Shown here one piece after another: positions 17,090-24,979 of a DNA stretch of 64,000 bases; position 1 is the first letter of the stretch, and the number at the start of each line of letters is the position of its first letter. Position numbers and translations under genes: made by a program. Under the pieces are notes generated by a model that was not told the origin of the DNA, made no database searches, and saw only the letters and a program-made list of their open reading frames with translations. The DNA comes from Kiloniella laminariae. Its GTDB lineage: Bacteria > Pseudomonadota > Alphaproteobacteria > Kiloniellales > Kiloniellaceae. The stretch covers positions 62,001 through 126,000 of the forward strand of contig NZ_JAPWGY010000008.1 of assembly GCF_027214005.1 (NCBI RefSeq), in the 5' to 3' direction.

Positions 17090-19177
17090 TCATCCTTCCC
17101 GGCTCATCAGGATATCAACATCGTCCAGGCCTTCAATGACCTTTCCTTTTGCTGGGCGGAACCAGATAAAGAAACAGCTGCCTATGCCGGGGCGAGAGCG
17201 AACTTCGATTTCAGCCTTATAGCGCTGCAGAATACCGTAACTAACGGAAAGACCAAGGCCGGTACCACTGTTTCGTCCGGTGTAGAAGGGATCAAAAATC
17301 CGTGGCAGCACATCAGCAGCAATACCGCTTCCGCTATCGCGCACCACCAGCACAACACCCCGATCACGCCAGTTGCGTGAACGCAGAATAACCCGCCCCC
17401 CGGTCTCTGTGGCCTGGACTGCATTGACAATCAGATTGATCAGAACCTGCTGAAACTGCTGATGGTTGCCATCCACCGGACGTGAAGCCCGAAGATCGAG
17501 TTCCAGTCCGATTTTCTTGCGCTCCAGATCATGCTGTACCAGCACCAATGTATCTGACACAACCCGATTGATATCAACTGGCATGGCCTGGTTCTGGTAA
17601 TCCGAGGGTCTGGAATACTGCAACAGATTGTTGATAATCGCGCGGATGCGATAGACCTGCTGGATCACCAGATCGGTTTCGCGCTTTACCGGACCGGCCT
17701 GCTCCCCCAATTCATCGATCATCAGGTCCATATTGCCCAGGATAACCGCAGTCGGATTGTTGATTTCATGGGCAATCCCGGCGGTCAGTTCGCCGATTGC
17801 CGCCAGTTTTTCCCGCGCCACCAGTTGCTCTCGCGTGCGGCTCAGCAGGGCAATATTGCGTTCCAGCTCATCTGTGCGGTTGCGCAACTGTGTCGTGCGT
17901 TCCGCGACCTTCTGTTCCAGACCATCCGCCGCAGACTGAATCTGATCGCGCTGTTCCTGCAACTGGTCCAGCATCACATCAAACTGCTGGGCCAGAATGG
18001 CAACCTCGTCTTCTGCCTTGATCCAGCCGATCCGTAGATCATCCCCCCTCTGAATGCGGGAAATCACCTTGGCCATGGCTTCAATCGGCCGGAAAATTGA
18101 CCGGGCAACCAGCATGGCCAGAACAACCGAGAGCAACGTCACCGCAACGAAAAGCAGCAACAGCTTTTTCAGTCCTTCAAGATAGATATCCTTGAAAGGC
18201 GCCTCGAGAAACCCCGCATAAAGCATGCCGACCCGCTCGCCCCGGACGTCGAGAATGGCTTCATAAGCAGAGATATACCATTCACTGACAACAAAGGCGC
18301 GATCGATCCACTGTTCCCCCTGCTCCAATACCCTGTCCCGAACCTCTTCCGAAACGCGGGTGCCCAATGCTCTTTGACCAGGGGCCTCAAGCTGGCGCGG
18401 CACATTGGTGTTGATCCGGACGTCTTCCAGAAAAACCGTGATGGTTCCCAGACTGTCTTCGGCGAGGCTGCCTTTGCTGTAGACAATATCCCTGAGACGA
18501 TCAACAAAGGCAAAATCCCGGTTGACCAGAACACCGGCAACCAGATAGGCCCTGACCTCTTCTTGTGCATTTCGTAACGGATAGTAGCTGTGCAGAACCA
18601 TCCCCCGATCCTCGACAAGCCGCTCGGTCGGTTTGGCCCTGGGTGTTGGAATTAGAGGCAGATAGATCTGTTGTGGCAACTGAGGATCAATCGCCGCCAA
18701 ATCATCACTGCTGAAGATCTCGACCCCGGTTACAGGCCCTTTTGTTTTTGCCTGTTGCAACAGAGGACTGGCTTTCATGTTACAGCGGGTTCTGTCCCAG
18801 TAATCGCACCCCCGTGTATCGGCCAGATAGACAAAATCAAAACCTTCTTTTTCGCGGAGTTCGTCCAGATGGCGGGCGACTTCCTGTATTTGTTGTTCGG
18901 TGCCAAGTTCTTCTGCCAGAGCCAGCTGAAAGCTATAGGATTCAGCCATCAAGCCCAGTCTGGAAAGGTACCCCTGCTGTGCCCGCAGAAAAGCTTCGTG
19001 GGCAACAGACAAATCCCCGGTCACCTTCATCAGCAACTGACGATAACTGATCTCGTTACTCCAGAGATACGCCATCCCAATCACTGTTGGCATCACAATC
19101 ATGACCGGAAACAACACCAGAAAAAGCATTTTGTGGCGCAGGCTTCGCGTAATCAGGGTGTAAAGGCGCCTGATCAT
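17090..19177 (-). CDS. Membrane sensor histidine kinase of an NtrB/DctB-like pair
   Basis: This 695-residue two-component sensor has a transmembrane segment (residues 16-36), a periplasmic Cache-like sensor domain (about 40-335), a second membrane segment (LLLLFVAVTLLSVVLAMLVA), a HAMP linker with FRPIEAMAKVISRI, and a coiled coil. The HisKA box is GELTAGIAHEINNPTAVILG (phospho-His in AHEINN). The HATPase domain shows the N box NLIVNAVQATE, G1 DSGSGIA and G2 GTGLGLSVSYGI. The NNP after the His box is typical of kinases that partner sigma-54 regulators. The ATG overlaps the regulator stop by 4 bases. The sensor probably detects a carboxylate, as the OFA transporter gene lies next to it. Confidence 0.92.
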   Translation of the reverse strand: MIRRLYTLITRSLRHKMLFLVLFPVMIVMPTVIGMAYLWSNEISYRQLLMKVTGDLSVAHEAFLRAQQGYLSRLGLMAESYSFQLALAEELGTEQQIQEVARHLDELREKEGFDFVYLADTRGCDYWDRTRCNMKASPLLQQAKTKGPVTGVEIFSSDDLAAIDPQLPQQIYLPLIPTPRAKPTERLVEDRGMVLHSYYPLRNAQEEVRAYLVAGVLVNRDFAFVDRLRDIVYSKGSLAEDSLGTITVFLEDVRINTNVPRQLEAPGQRALGTRVSEEVRDRVLEQGEQWIDRAFVVSEWYISAYEAILDVRGERVGMLYAGFLEAPFKDIYLEGLKKLLLLFVAVTLLSVVLAMLVARSIFRPIEAMAKVISRIQRGDDLRIGWIKAEDEVAILAQQFDVMLDQLQEQRDQIQSAADGLEQKVAERTTQLRNRTDELERNIALLSRTREQLVAREKLAAIGELTAGIAHEINNPTAVILGNMDLMIDELGEQAGPVKRETDLVIQQVYRIRAIINNLLQYSRPSDYQNQAMPVDINRVVSDTLVLVQHDLERKKIGLELDLRASRPVDGNHQQFQQVLINLIVNAVQATETGGRVILRSRNWRDRGVVLVVRDSGSGIAADVLPRIFDPFYTGRNSGTGLGLSVSYGILQRYKAEIEVRSRPGIGSCFFIWFRPAKGKVIEGLDDVDILMSREG

Positions 19178-20610
19178 TTTTCCCCGCCTTGCAGCTCCTG
19201 CTGCCAGGCATAGAGTTTCCGGGTCAATGTCTTGCGTGAAACCCCAAGTATTTCAGCTGCACGGGTCTTGTTGCCTCCGGATCTGGCCAGAACTTTCTTG
19301 ATATGATCTTTTTCAGCCGCCTCAAGCGTCCAGCTTGAAGGATAGCCAGCAACAGAATTTTCCTCTGCAGTTCCCGGCTTGAGCAGGTCTGTCGGAAAGC
19401 TGCCCAAAAGCAGGCAGCGTTCCACCATATTTTTTAATTCGCGAACATTACCCGGCCAGTTATAGGCTTCCAGCTCTCTGAAATCTTCCAGATCAAAAGG
19501 AACAACCAGCAACCCGAGCTGACGCGCCAGTGTGGTCGAGAAAAACTCAACCAGGGGCACGATATCCTCGCGGCGCTCGCGCAATGGCGGAATTGCCAGG
19601 GTCACCACATTCAAACGATAGAACAGATCAGCCCGAAAGCGCCCGTCATCTTTTTCTTTCACCAGATTACGGTTGGTCGCAGCCACAATCCGGACATCGA
19701 CCGAAATTTCACGCTCTCCCCCGACAGGGCGAATAGACTTTTCCTCCAGAACCCGCAGCAATTTTGCCTGTAACGCCAGAGGCATCTCGGATATTTCATC
19801 AAGGAACAAGGTGCCGCCATCCGCATAGGAGAACAGCCCGTCCCGGGCCTGTTGAGCCCCAGTAAAGGCTCCCTTGAGATGACCAAAAAGCTCGGATTCA
19901 ATCAACTCGGCTGAAATGGCCCCGCAGTTTACCGGGACAAAAGGACCTGTCCTTCCACTCTCCTTGTGAATAGCACTGGCCACAAGCTCTTTTCCCGTAC
20001 CGGTCTCTCCCTCTATCAAAACCACCGAAGGACTTGGGGCAACACGAGAAATCAACTGACAAAGTTTCTGAAAGGGGGCACTGCGGCCAATCATGCCCTC
20101 TTTCGGATAAAAATTGTCAATGCGTCGCTGAAGGATAAAATTTTCCCGCAACAGGCGCCGTTTTTCCAGACAACGGCGCACAGTTGACATCATCTGTTCC
20201 AGACGAAAAGGTTTGAGGATAAAGTCCGAAGCACCAATCCGCAGCGCGTCAATGGCCTTATCCACATCGGCAAAAGCCGTCATGAACACGACATCTGATG
20301 TCCAGCCAGGCTCCACAATCGTCCTCAGCCAGTCAACGCCAGAATTTCCCGGAAGGCAGATATCGACAATCATCAGGTCGAAATGAACGCGTGAACGTAA
20401 TTCGTCAGCCTCTTCGGCTGAGGCAGCAACTTCGACCAGACTGTAGGTCTTGCCCAGTGCCCGCTGCAGGAAGTCACGAATACCGGTTTCATCATCAACC
20501 ACAAGAATGGAAAAACTGGTCTTGCTCTCCGCTTTGCCCGAAGCCGAGATCGTGCCTGTCTTCTTCCCGCCTATATCTGTTTTTTTTACCTTTTCGGCCT
20601 TATAAATCAA
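19174..20610 (-). CDS. Sigma-54-dependent response regulator (NtrC/DctD class)
   Basis: This 478-residue activator has a receiver domain (about 32-150; VVDDETG acid pocket, phospho-Asp in DLMIVDICLPG), a central AAA+ domain and a FIS-type HTH. The AAA+ domain holds Walker A GETGTGKELVASAIH, the sigma-54 contact loop GAFTGAQ, Walker B GGTLFLDEI and the RVLEEKSIRPVGG region. The C-terminus has ARSGGNKTRAAEILGVSRKT. The start is a TTG at 20610 with GGGGAAG upstream; no ATG precedes the receiver. Intact GAFTGA means it should activate sigma-54 polymerase, and a matching promoter lies upstream of the divergent transporter gene. Confidence 0.93.
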   Translation of the reverse strand: MIYKAEKVKKTDIGGKKTGTISASGKAESKTSFSILVVDDETGIRDFLQRALGKTYSLVEVAASAEEADELRSRVHFDLMIVDICLPGNSGVDWLRTIVEPGWTSDVVFMTAFADVDKAIDALRIGASDFILKPFRLEQMMSTVRRCLEKRRLLRENFILQRRIDNFYPKEGMIGRSAPFQKLCQLISRVAPSPSVVLIEGETGTGKELVASAIHKESGRTGPFVPVNCGAISAELIESELFGHLKGAFTGAQQARDGLFSYADGGTLFLDEISEMPLALQAKLLRVLEEKSIRPVGGEREISVDVRIVAATNRNLVKEKDDGRFRADLFYRLNVVTLAIPPLRERREDIVPLVEFFSTTLARQLGLLVVPFDLEDFRELEAYNWPGNVRELKNMVERCLLLGSFPTDLLKPGTAEENSVAGYPSSWTLEAAEKDHIKKVLARSGGNKTRAAEILGVSRKTLTRKLYAWQQELQGGEK

Positions 20611-20839
20611 GCTTCCCCACTTTCCCGTTCTTATTATCAGAAAACAGAAACAACGCGCGCTGATTTTCCTGAATTTTCATCTGAGGCTACGCGCTTGATC
20701 CCTCTTTGTCATCTCTCCTTTGGTTGAAATACCGAGATCAAAACTGCTTGCTCTTTCTTGGCACTAAACAGAATTGGGTCAAAATGTCCCGCATTGATGT
20801 GCAGCCGGATCAGACTGTCCCGATCTATCTTTCCGATCA

Positions 20840-20854
20840 GTTTATTCAATAAAC
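20840..20854. promoter_or_regulatory. Palindrome upstream of the sigma-54 promoter, candidate activator site
   Basis: GTTTATTCAATAAAC is a perfect 15-base palindrome (7-base arms, 1-base centre). It ends 33 bases before the -24 element. NtrC-class activators usually bind 80-200 bases upstream, so this is close, but there is no other obvious dyad. Binding is inferred. Confidence 0.35.
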
Positions 20855-20886
20855 AAAATTGGCTTGAATGCTGGAAATCATGAATC

Positions 20887-20902
20887 TGGCATAGCAATTG
20901 CT
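20887..20902 (+). promoter_or_regulatory. Sigma-54 (-24/-12) promoter of the OFA transporter gene
   Basis: TGGCAT, then AGCAA, then TTGCT, gives the invariant GG (20888-20889) and GC (20900-20901) separated by exactly 10 bases, as sigma-54 requires. Transcription would start near 20912, leaving a leader of about 125 bases. The adjacent regulator with an intact GAFTGA loop makes the match credible. Confidence 0.75.
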
Positions 20903-21037
20903 CATTACGCCCTGATTTCATCAATTGAAATTTTACTGACCTCTTTAATGAAATCAATAACAGGGAAATCGCTTTGCAGATCGGAGTCCCGATCTCGATA
21001 AGGCGATTAAAACAAAATAATTGAGGAGAAAACACTC

Positions 21038-22777
21038 ATGTCCGGCTTCATGGCCATGCTGTCCAAAGAGCGTATCATCGCCAGACCAGGGTTTAACCGC
21101 TGGCTCGTCCCCCCTGCTTCCATCGCCATTCATCTCTGTATCGGTTCGGTTTATGCATGGAGTATTTTCAACACCCCTCTGATCAAGGAATATGGCGTGG
21201 TTACCAGTGCCGCTGATGACTGGAGCCTCAGTTCTGTTGTCTGGATATTCTCAACAGCCATCGTTTTTCTGGGTCTTGCTGCCGCCATTGGAGGTAAATG
21301 GCTGGAACGGGTTGGCCCAAGAGCTGTTGGAGTGCTTGCTGCCTGCTGTTGGGGTGGTGGCTTCCTGATTGGCAGTATCGGGATTACAACCCATCAGCTC
21401 TGGCTGATCTATCTCGGCTATGGGGCGATCGGGGGTGTCGGGCTTGGCCTTGCCTATGTCTCCCCTGTCAGTACGCTCCTGCGCTGGTTCCCTGACCGCC
21501 GGGGCATGGCGACAGGTATGGCTATCATGGGCTTTGGTGGGGGTGCCATGATCGGAGCGCCTCTCAAAACCTGGCTTCTCGGTGTTTTTTATCAAGCGCC
21601 AGAATATCTGGGGAAGGTTACAGATATCAATCTTACTACCGAAGGCGGACGGCGTTTTGCCGAAATCGGCGGCACACCTGCCGAGGTTGTTATTGCCTCT
21701 GCTGCAGATATGGCGAAAATGCCCATCGCCGGGCCAGAGGGGGTCTATCTGGTTGGCACAGGAAACACAGGTGTTGCCAGTGTGTTCATTACCTTGGGTA
21801 TTGCCTATTTCATCGTCATGATCCTTGCTGCTTTTTCCTACCGCATTCCTGCTCCCGGCTGGAAGCCCGAGGGATGGGAAGTTCCGTCAAAAGATCTTTC
21901 CAGCAAACGTATGATCACCCACGATGACGTCCATATCGATCAGGCAATCAAAACACCTCAGTTCTATCGCCTCTGGATTGTTCTTTGCCTGAACGTTACC
22001 GCCGGGATCGGGGTGATCGGGGTTGCCAAAACCATGATGACCGAAATCTTTGGCTCCACCCTCCCCGGTATTGTTGATGCCGGTTTTGCTGCTACCTATG
22101 TATTGATGATCTCGGTCTTCAATATGGTCGGGCGCTTTATCTGGGCCTCGTTATCTGACTATATCGGGCGCAAGAACACCTATCACTGTTTCTTTATTCT
22201 CGGGATGATCCTCTACCTCTCGATCCCCCTTGTTGCCAACCAGGTCAGCGCAAGTCCCGCCATCATGTGGCTGGTGCTGTTCTATGGTGCGACAATGGTG
22301 ATTTTCACCATGTATGGTGGCGGTTTTGCGACCATACCGGCTTATCTCGCCGATGTTTTCGGCACTCTGCATGTCGGAGGCATTCACGGGCGCTTGCTTA
22401 CTGCCTGGAGTACTGCCGGGGTTCTCGGGCCTTTTGCCATTACCTACTTGCGTCAGCGCTCCCTGGATGGTGCCCTCAGCGACCTTGCCGCCAAGGTTGA
22501 TCCGGCAATATTTCAGGAAAAATTTGGCGCGGGAGTGGATAAACTCCAGGAACTAATCGCCGCGAAGACAGTGACCGTCGCAAAGTTGATGGAGATCGCC
22601 CCCGAAGGCACCCTTGACCCAACGCCAAGTCTGTACAACACAACGATGTATGCCATGGCAGCTCTACTGCTTGTGGCTTTCTTTGCCAACTTGCATGTCA
22701 AGAAAGTTGAAGAAAGACATCATGTACAGAACACCCACCCGGAATTCACCTCTCCCGGTGCTGGAAAAACGGCCTGA
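21038..22777 (+). CDS. OFA-family MFS transporter (oxalate/formate antiporter-like)
   Basis: This inner-membrane transporter of the OFA branch of the major facilitator superfamily exchanges or imports small carboxylates. Family marks are IHLCIGSVYAWSIFNTPLI in helix 1, GGVGLGLAYVSPVSTLLRWF (helix 4-5 region) and PDRRGMATGMAIMGFGGGAM. It has about 12 hydrophobic helices but is 579 residues long, against about 400-430 for typical OFA proteins. The extra length sits in a loop after helix 6 (about 185-240) and in a loop before the last helix (about 475-530). GAGGAG precedes the ATG. It is divergent from the sensor-regulator pair and probably its target, so the substrate may be the sensed carboxylate. 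Confidence 0.88.
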   Translation: MSGFMAMLSKERIIARPGFNRWLVPPASIAIHLCIGSVYAWSIFNTPLIKEYGVVTSAADDWSLSSVVWIFSTAIVFLGLAAAIGGKWLERVGPRAVGVLAACCWGGGFLIGSIGITTHQLWLIYLGYGAIGGVGLGLAYVSPVSTLLRWFPDRRGMATGMAIMGFGGGAMIGAPLKTWLLGVFYQAPEYLGKVTDINLTTEGGRRFAEIGGTPAEVVIASAADMAKMPIAGPEGVYLVGTGNTGVASVFITLGIAYFIVMILAAFSYRIPAPGWKPEGWEVPSKDLSSKRMITHDDVHIDQAIKTPQFYRLWIVLCLNVTAGIGVIGVAKTMMTEIFGSTLPGIVDAGFAATYVLMISVFNMVGRFIWASLSDYIGRKNTYHCFFILGMILYLSIPLVANQVSASPAIMWLVLFYGATMVIFTMYGGGFATIPAYLADVFGTLHVGGIHGRLLTAWSTAGVLGPFAITYLRQRSLDGALSDLAAKVDPAIFQEKFGAGVDKLQELIAAKTVTVAKLMEIAPEGTLDPTPSLYNTTMYAMAALLLVAFFANLHVKKVEERHHVQNTHPEFTSPGAGKTA

Positions 22778-22816
22778 TTTTCTGCCTTATAAAAATCTGA
22801 AAAGTTATTGTTAATA

Positions 22817-22857
22817 CAAACACCCCGAACCATAGAGATAATGGTTCGGGGTGTTTC
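22817..22857. terminator. Bidirectional terminator between OFA transporter and phoX genes
   Basis: A 16-bp stem (22818-22833 with 22841-22856; core ACACCCCGAACCA/TGGTTCGGGGTGT) encloses the loop AGAGATA. T-rich flanks occur on the right (TTTCTGT) and, read on the other strand, on the left (the complement of TACAAA), so it can stop both convergent transcripts. Confidence 0.9.
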
Positions 22858-22873
22858 TGTCAGGCTCTAGATT

Positions 22874-24769
22874 TCAACCGATGACCGCACCATCGTCTCG
22901 GGTAACAGCAATAACCGATGAGCGGGGAACCGCAGAGCCTCCCTCCGGAAAATGACTGTTCCCTTCTTCACCCGGATGCTGGATCCCAACAAAAACTGTT
23001 TTGCGATCTCCGCTCCAGGTTATCCCCGTCACTTCACATTCTTTTGGCCCGACCAGAAAACGCTGAATTTCACCAGTTTCAGTATCCCCGATCAGCATCT
23101 GATTGTTTCCCATTCCAGCGAAATCTCCTTCATTGGAATATTTACCATCCGTCTGGATCCACAGCATGCCGTTATTATCAAAAGAGATGCCATCCGGTGA
23201 ATTGAACATATTGTTGGCATTAACATTTTCAGACCCGCCATAGGCATCTTTGTGTACTGTCGGATTACCCGCCATTACAAAAAGATCCCAGCGAAAGCCC
23301 GCGGAAGTATGGTCTTCATTTTCCGGCTTCCAGCGTACAATCTGCCCATAAAGATTGGCTGCTCTCGGATTTGGACCACCAACAGCTGTCTCATCTCCGC
23401 CAGCATTCGGCTTTTTACCCCGGTTTTTATTGTTGGTCAGTGCACAATAGATTTCTGCCCGCTTTGGATGTGCGGCGACCCATTCGGGACGATCCATTGT
23501 CGTGGCGCCGACGGCAGATCCGGCCAAGCGAGAATGAACACAGACCTCTGCCTGAGATGCCATACCGGTTGTTTCTGGGGTCAGTTCCAGCCACTCTCCG
23601 GTTTGATCATCATGGAATTTGGCAACATAAAGCCGACCCGTTTCCAGCAGGTCACTGTTGTCTGCTCCCTGGCTATATTTACTTTCAGAAACAAAGCGGT
23701 AAATAAATTCACCCCGCTCGTCATCTCCCATATAGACCACGACATGCCCATCGTGATTGACCACGACCTCTGCATTTTCATGTTTGAAACGCCCCAAAGC
23801 GGTACGTTTTTTGGGCGTGGAAGAAGGATTACGTGGATCAAATTCAACAATATATCCCGCACGGTTTGGCTCGTTTGGGTTCTTGCTGATATCAAAACGT
23901 TCGTCTTCCCTGGCCCAGCCATAGCCCCAGTCTTCGTTTTTTACCCCATACCGTTTCAACTCTTCACTTGGTGAGTAGTTCTCGTCGCTGCTGGAAAAAT
24001 AGCCATTGAAATTTTCTTCGCAAGCGAGATAGGTTCCCCAAGGCGTACGCCCATTTCCACAATTATTCCATGTTCCAAGTGAACGCGTACCTGTGGCATC
24101 GGCTGCTGTTTGCAGCAGTGCATGCCCCCGGGCCGGGCCTGTGATTTCCATCGGTGTATCGGCTGTGATACGACGGTTGAGATCAGAATCTTTTACAATA
24201 CTCCATCTGCTGTTCTTCTGTGCAATCTCGGCCACTGTAATCCCATGAGCCGCTTTGCCCTTACGGATATCATCAGCCGTTTCAGGTAACTCGCTTTCCC
24301 GATTGCCATAGATAATGTTGCGGTTGGTATATTCATTGTTCACCACCAGGATATCCCGGCCATTCTCGGCAAAAAGCGCCATACCATCATTGTTATCGCC
24401 AAAGGCCAGTTCCTGACTTTCACCGGTTCCACGGGTTTTGTGATCGAAATCCAGTGATTTTGACCAAAGAGGATCCCCCCATTTACTGACAACGTGCCAG
24501 CTGTAACCTTTTGGGACGGTCACCGTATCCAGTGAATTGGCCGCAACAGGTTCAAAAGAAAATCGGCTGGATGCTTTGGCTTTTGTTGGAGTCAGAGCCG
24601 TCGTCCCGAGCACAAATGCTGCAGCTCCAAGGCCCAGACCAGCTCCAAGAAAACCACGACGGCTTATGGCCTTGTCGACGATCTGTTCAAAATCGGTTTG
24701 TTCTGGTCCTGGATTATGAAGCTCATCAAAATCATCAAAAGAAATCTGTTTTCTGTCTTTGTTTGTCAT
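22874..24769 (-). CDS. phoX: PhoX-family alkaline phosphatase, Tat-exported
   Basis: PhoX releases phosphate from organic esters in the periplasm and is common in marine bacteria; the family uses Ca and Fe rather than Zn. The 631-residue product starts at ATG 24769, preceded by GGAG ten bases upstream; an upstream open extension to 24979 has no ribosome site. Residues 35-65 carry the Tat signal (SRRGFLGAG, then a hydrophobic run ending near TKAKA). Family motifs include NNEYTNRN, CEENFNGYF, KHENAEVVVNHDGHVVVYMG, FNSPDGISFDNNGMLWIQTD and a C-terminal FVGIQHPGE. The gene is monocistronic. I did not find a clear Pho box in the 210 bases upstream. Confidence 0.92.
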   Translation of the reverse strand: MTNKDRKQISFDDFDELHNPGPEQTDFEQIVDKAISRRGFLGAGLGLGAAAFVLGTTALTPTKAKASSRFSFEPVAANSLDTVTVPKGYSWHVVSKWGDPLWSKSLDFDHKTRGTGESQELAFGDNNDGMALFAENGRDILVVNNEYTNRNIIYGNRESELPETADDIRKGKAAHGITVAEIAQKNSRWSIVKDSDLNRRITADTPMEITGPARGHALLQTAADATGTRSLGTWNNCGNGRTPWGTYLACEENFNGYFSSSDENYSPSEELKRYGVKNEDWGYGWAREDERFDISKNPNEPNRAGYIVEFDPRNPSSTPKKRTALGRFKHENAEVVVNHDGHVVVYMGDDERGEFIYRFVSESKYSQGADNSDLLETGRLYVAKFHDDQTGEWLELTPETTGMASQAEVCVHSRLAGSAVGATTMDRPEWVAAHPKRAEIYCALTNNKNRGKKPNAGGDETAVGGPNPRAANLYGQIVRWKPENEDHTSAGFRWDLFVMAGNPTVHKDAYGGSENVNANNMFNSPDGISFDNNGMLWIQTDGKYSNEGDFAGMGNNQMLIGDTETGEIQRFLVGPKECEVTGITWSGDRKTVFVGIQHPGEEGNSHFPEGGSAVPRSSVIAVTRDDGAVIG

Positions 24770-24979
24770 CGTCTTCTCCTGCGTACACCAACGTTTGCAC
24801 ATAAGTTGGTTTTGGGTTTTGTTGTTTCCCAAGCGGTACCCCGCAGCTGTTGCGCCGAGATGACATTTATAGGAAATATTTAAAACAGAAACAGGGCGAG
24901 AGAACAAATCCTGTCCCACCGCCCTGTTCTCAAATACCAATGCCCGTGTCCAACGTAAACCAGGCCCCATAAGGCCCAT

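Larger units (their letters stand above)
20611..21037. other. 427-base intergenic region of the two-component and transporter genes
   Basis: No convincing gene lies here. A minus-strand open frame (20709-21035) has no family features and would run over the promoter elements. The region holds the sigma-54 promoter at 20887-20902, a palindrome at 20840-20854 and a GAGGAG ribosome site before ATG 21038. Confidence 0.6.

Noticed and set aside
20709-21035. A 108-codon minus-strand open frame in front of the OFA gene
   Set aside because: It overlies the sigma-54 promoter and palindrome, has no ribosome site and no recognisable domain. The ATG lies within the ribosome site region of the opposite gene.
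24770-24979. Search for a Pho box upstream of phoX
   Set aside because: Only a single imperfect TGTCAT-like half-site was seen, with no second half at the right distance.
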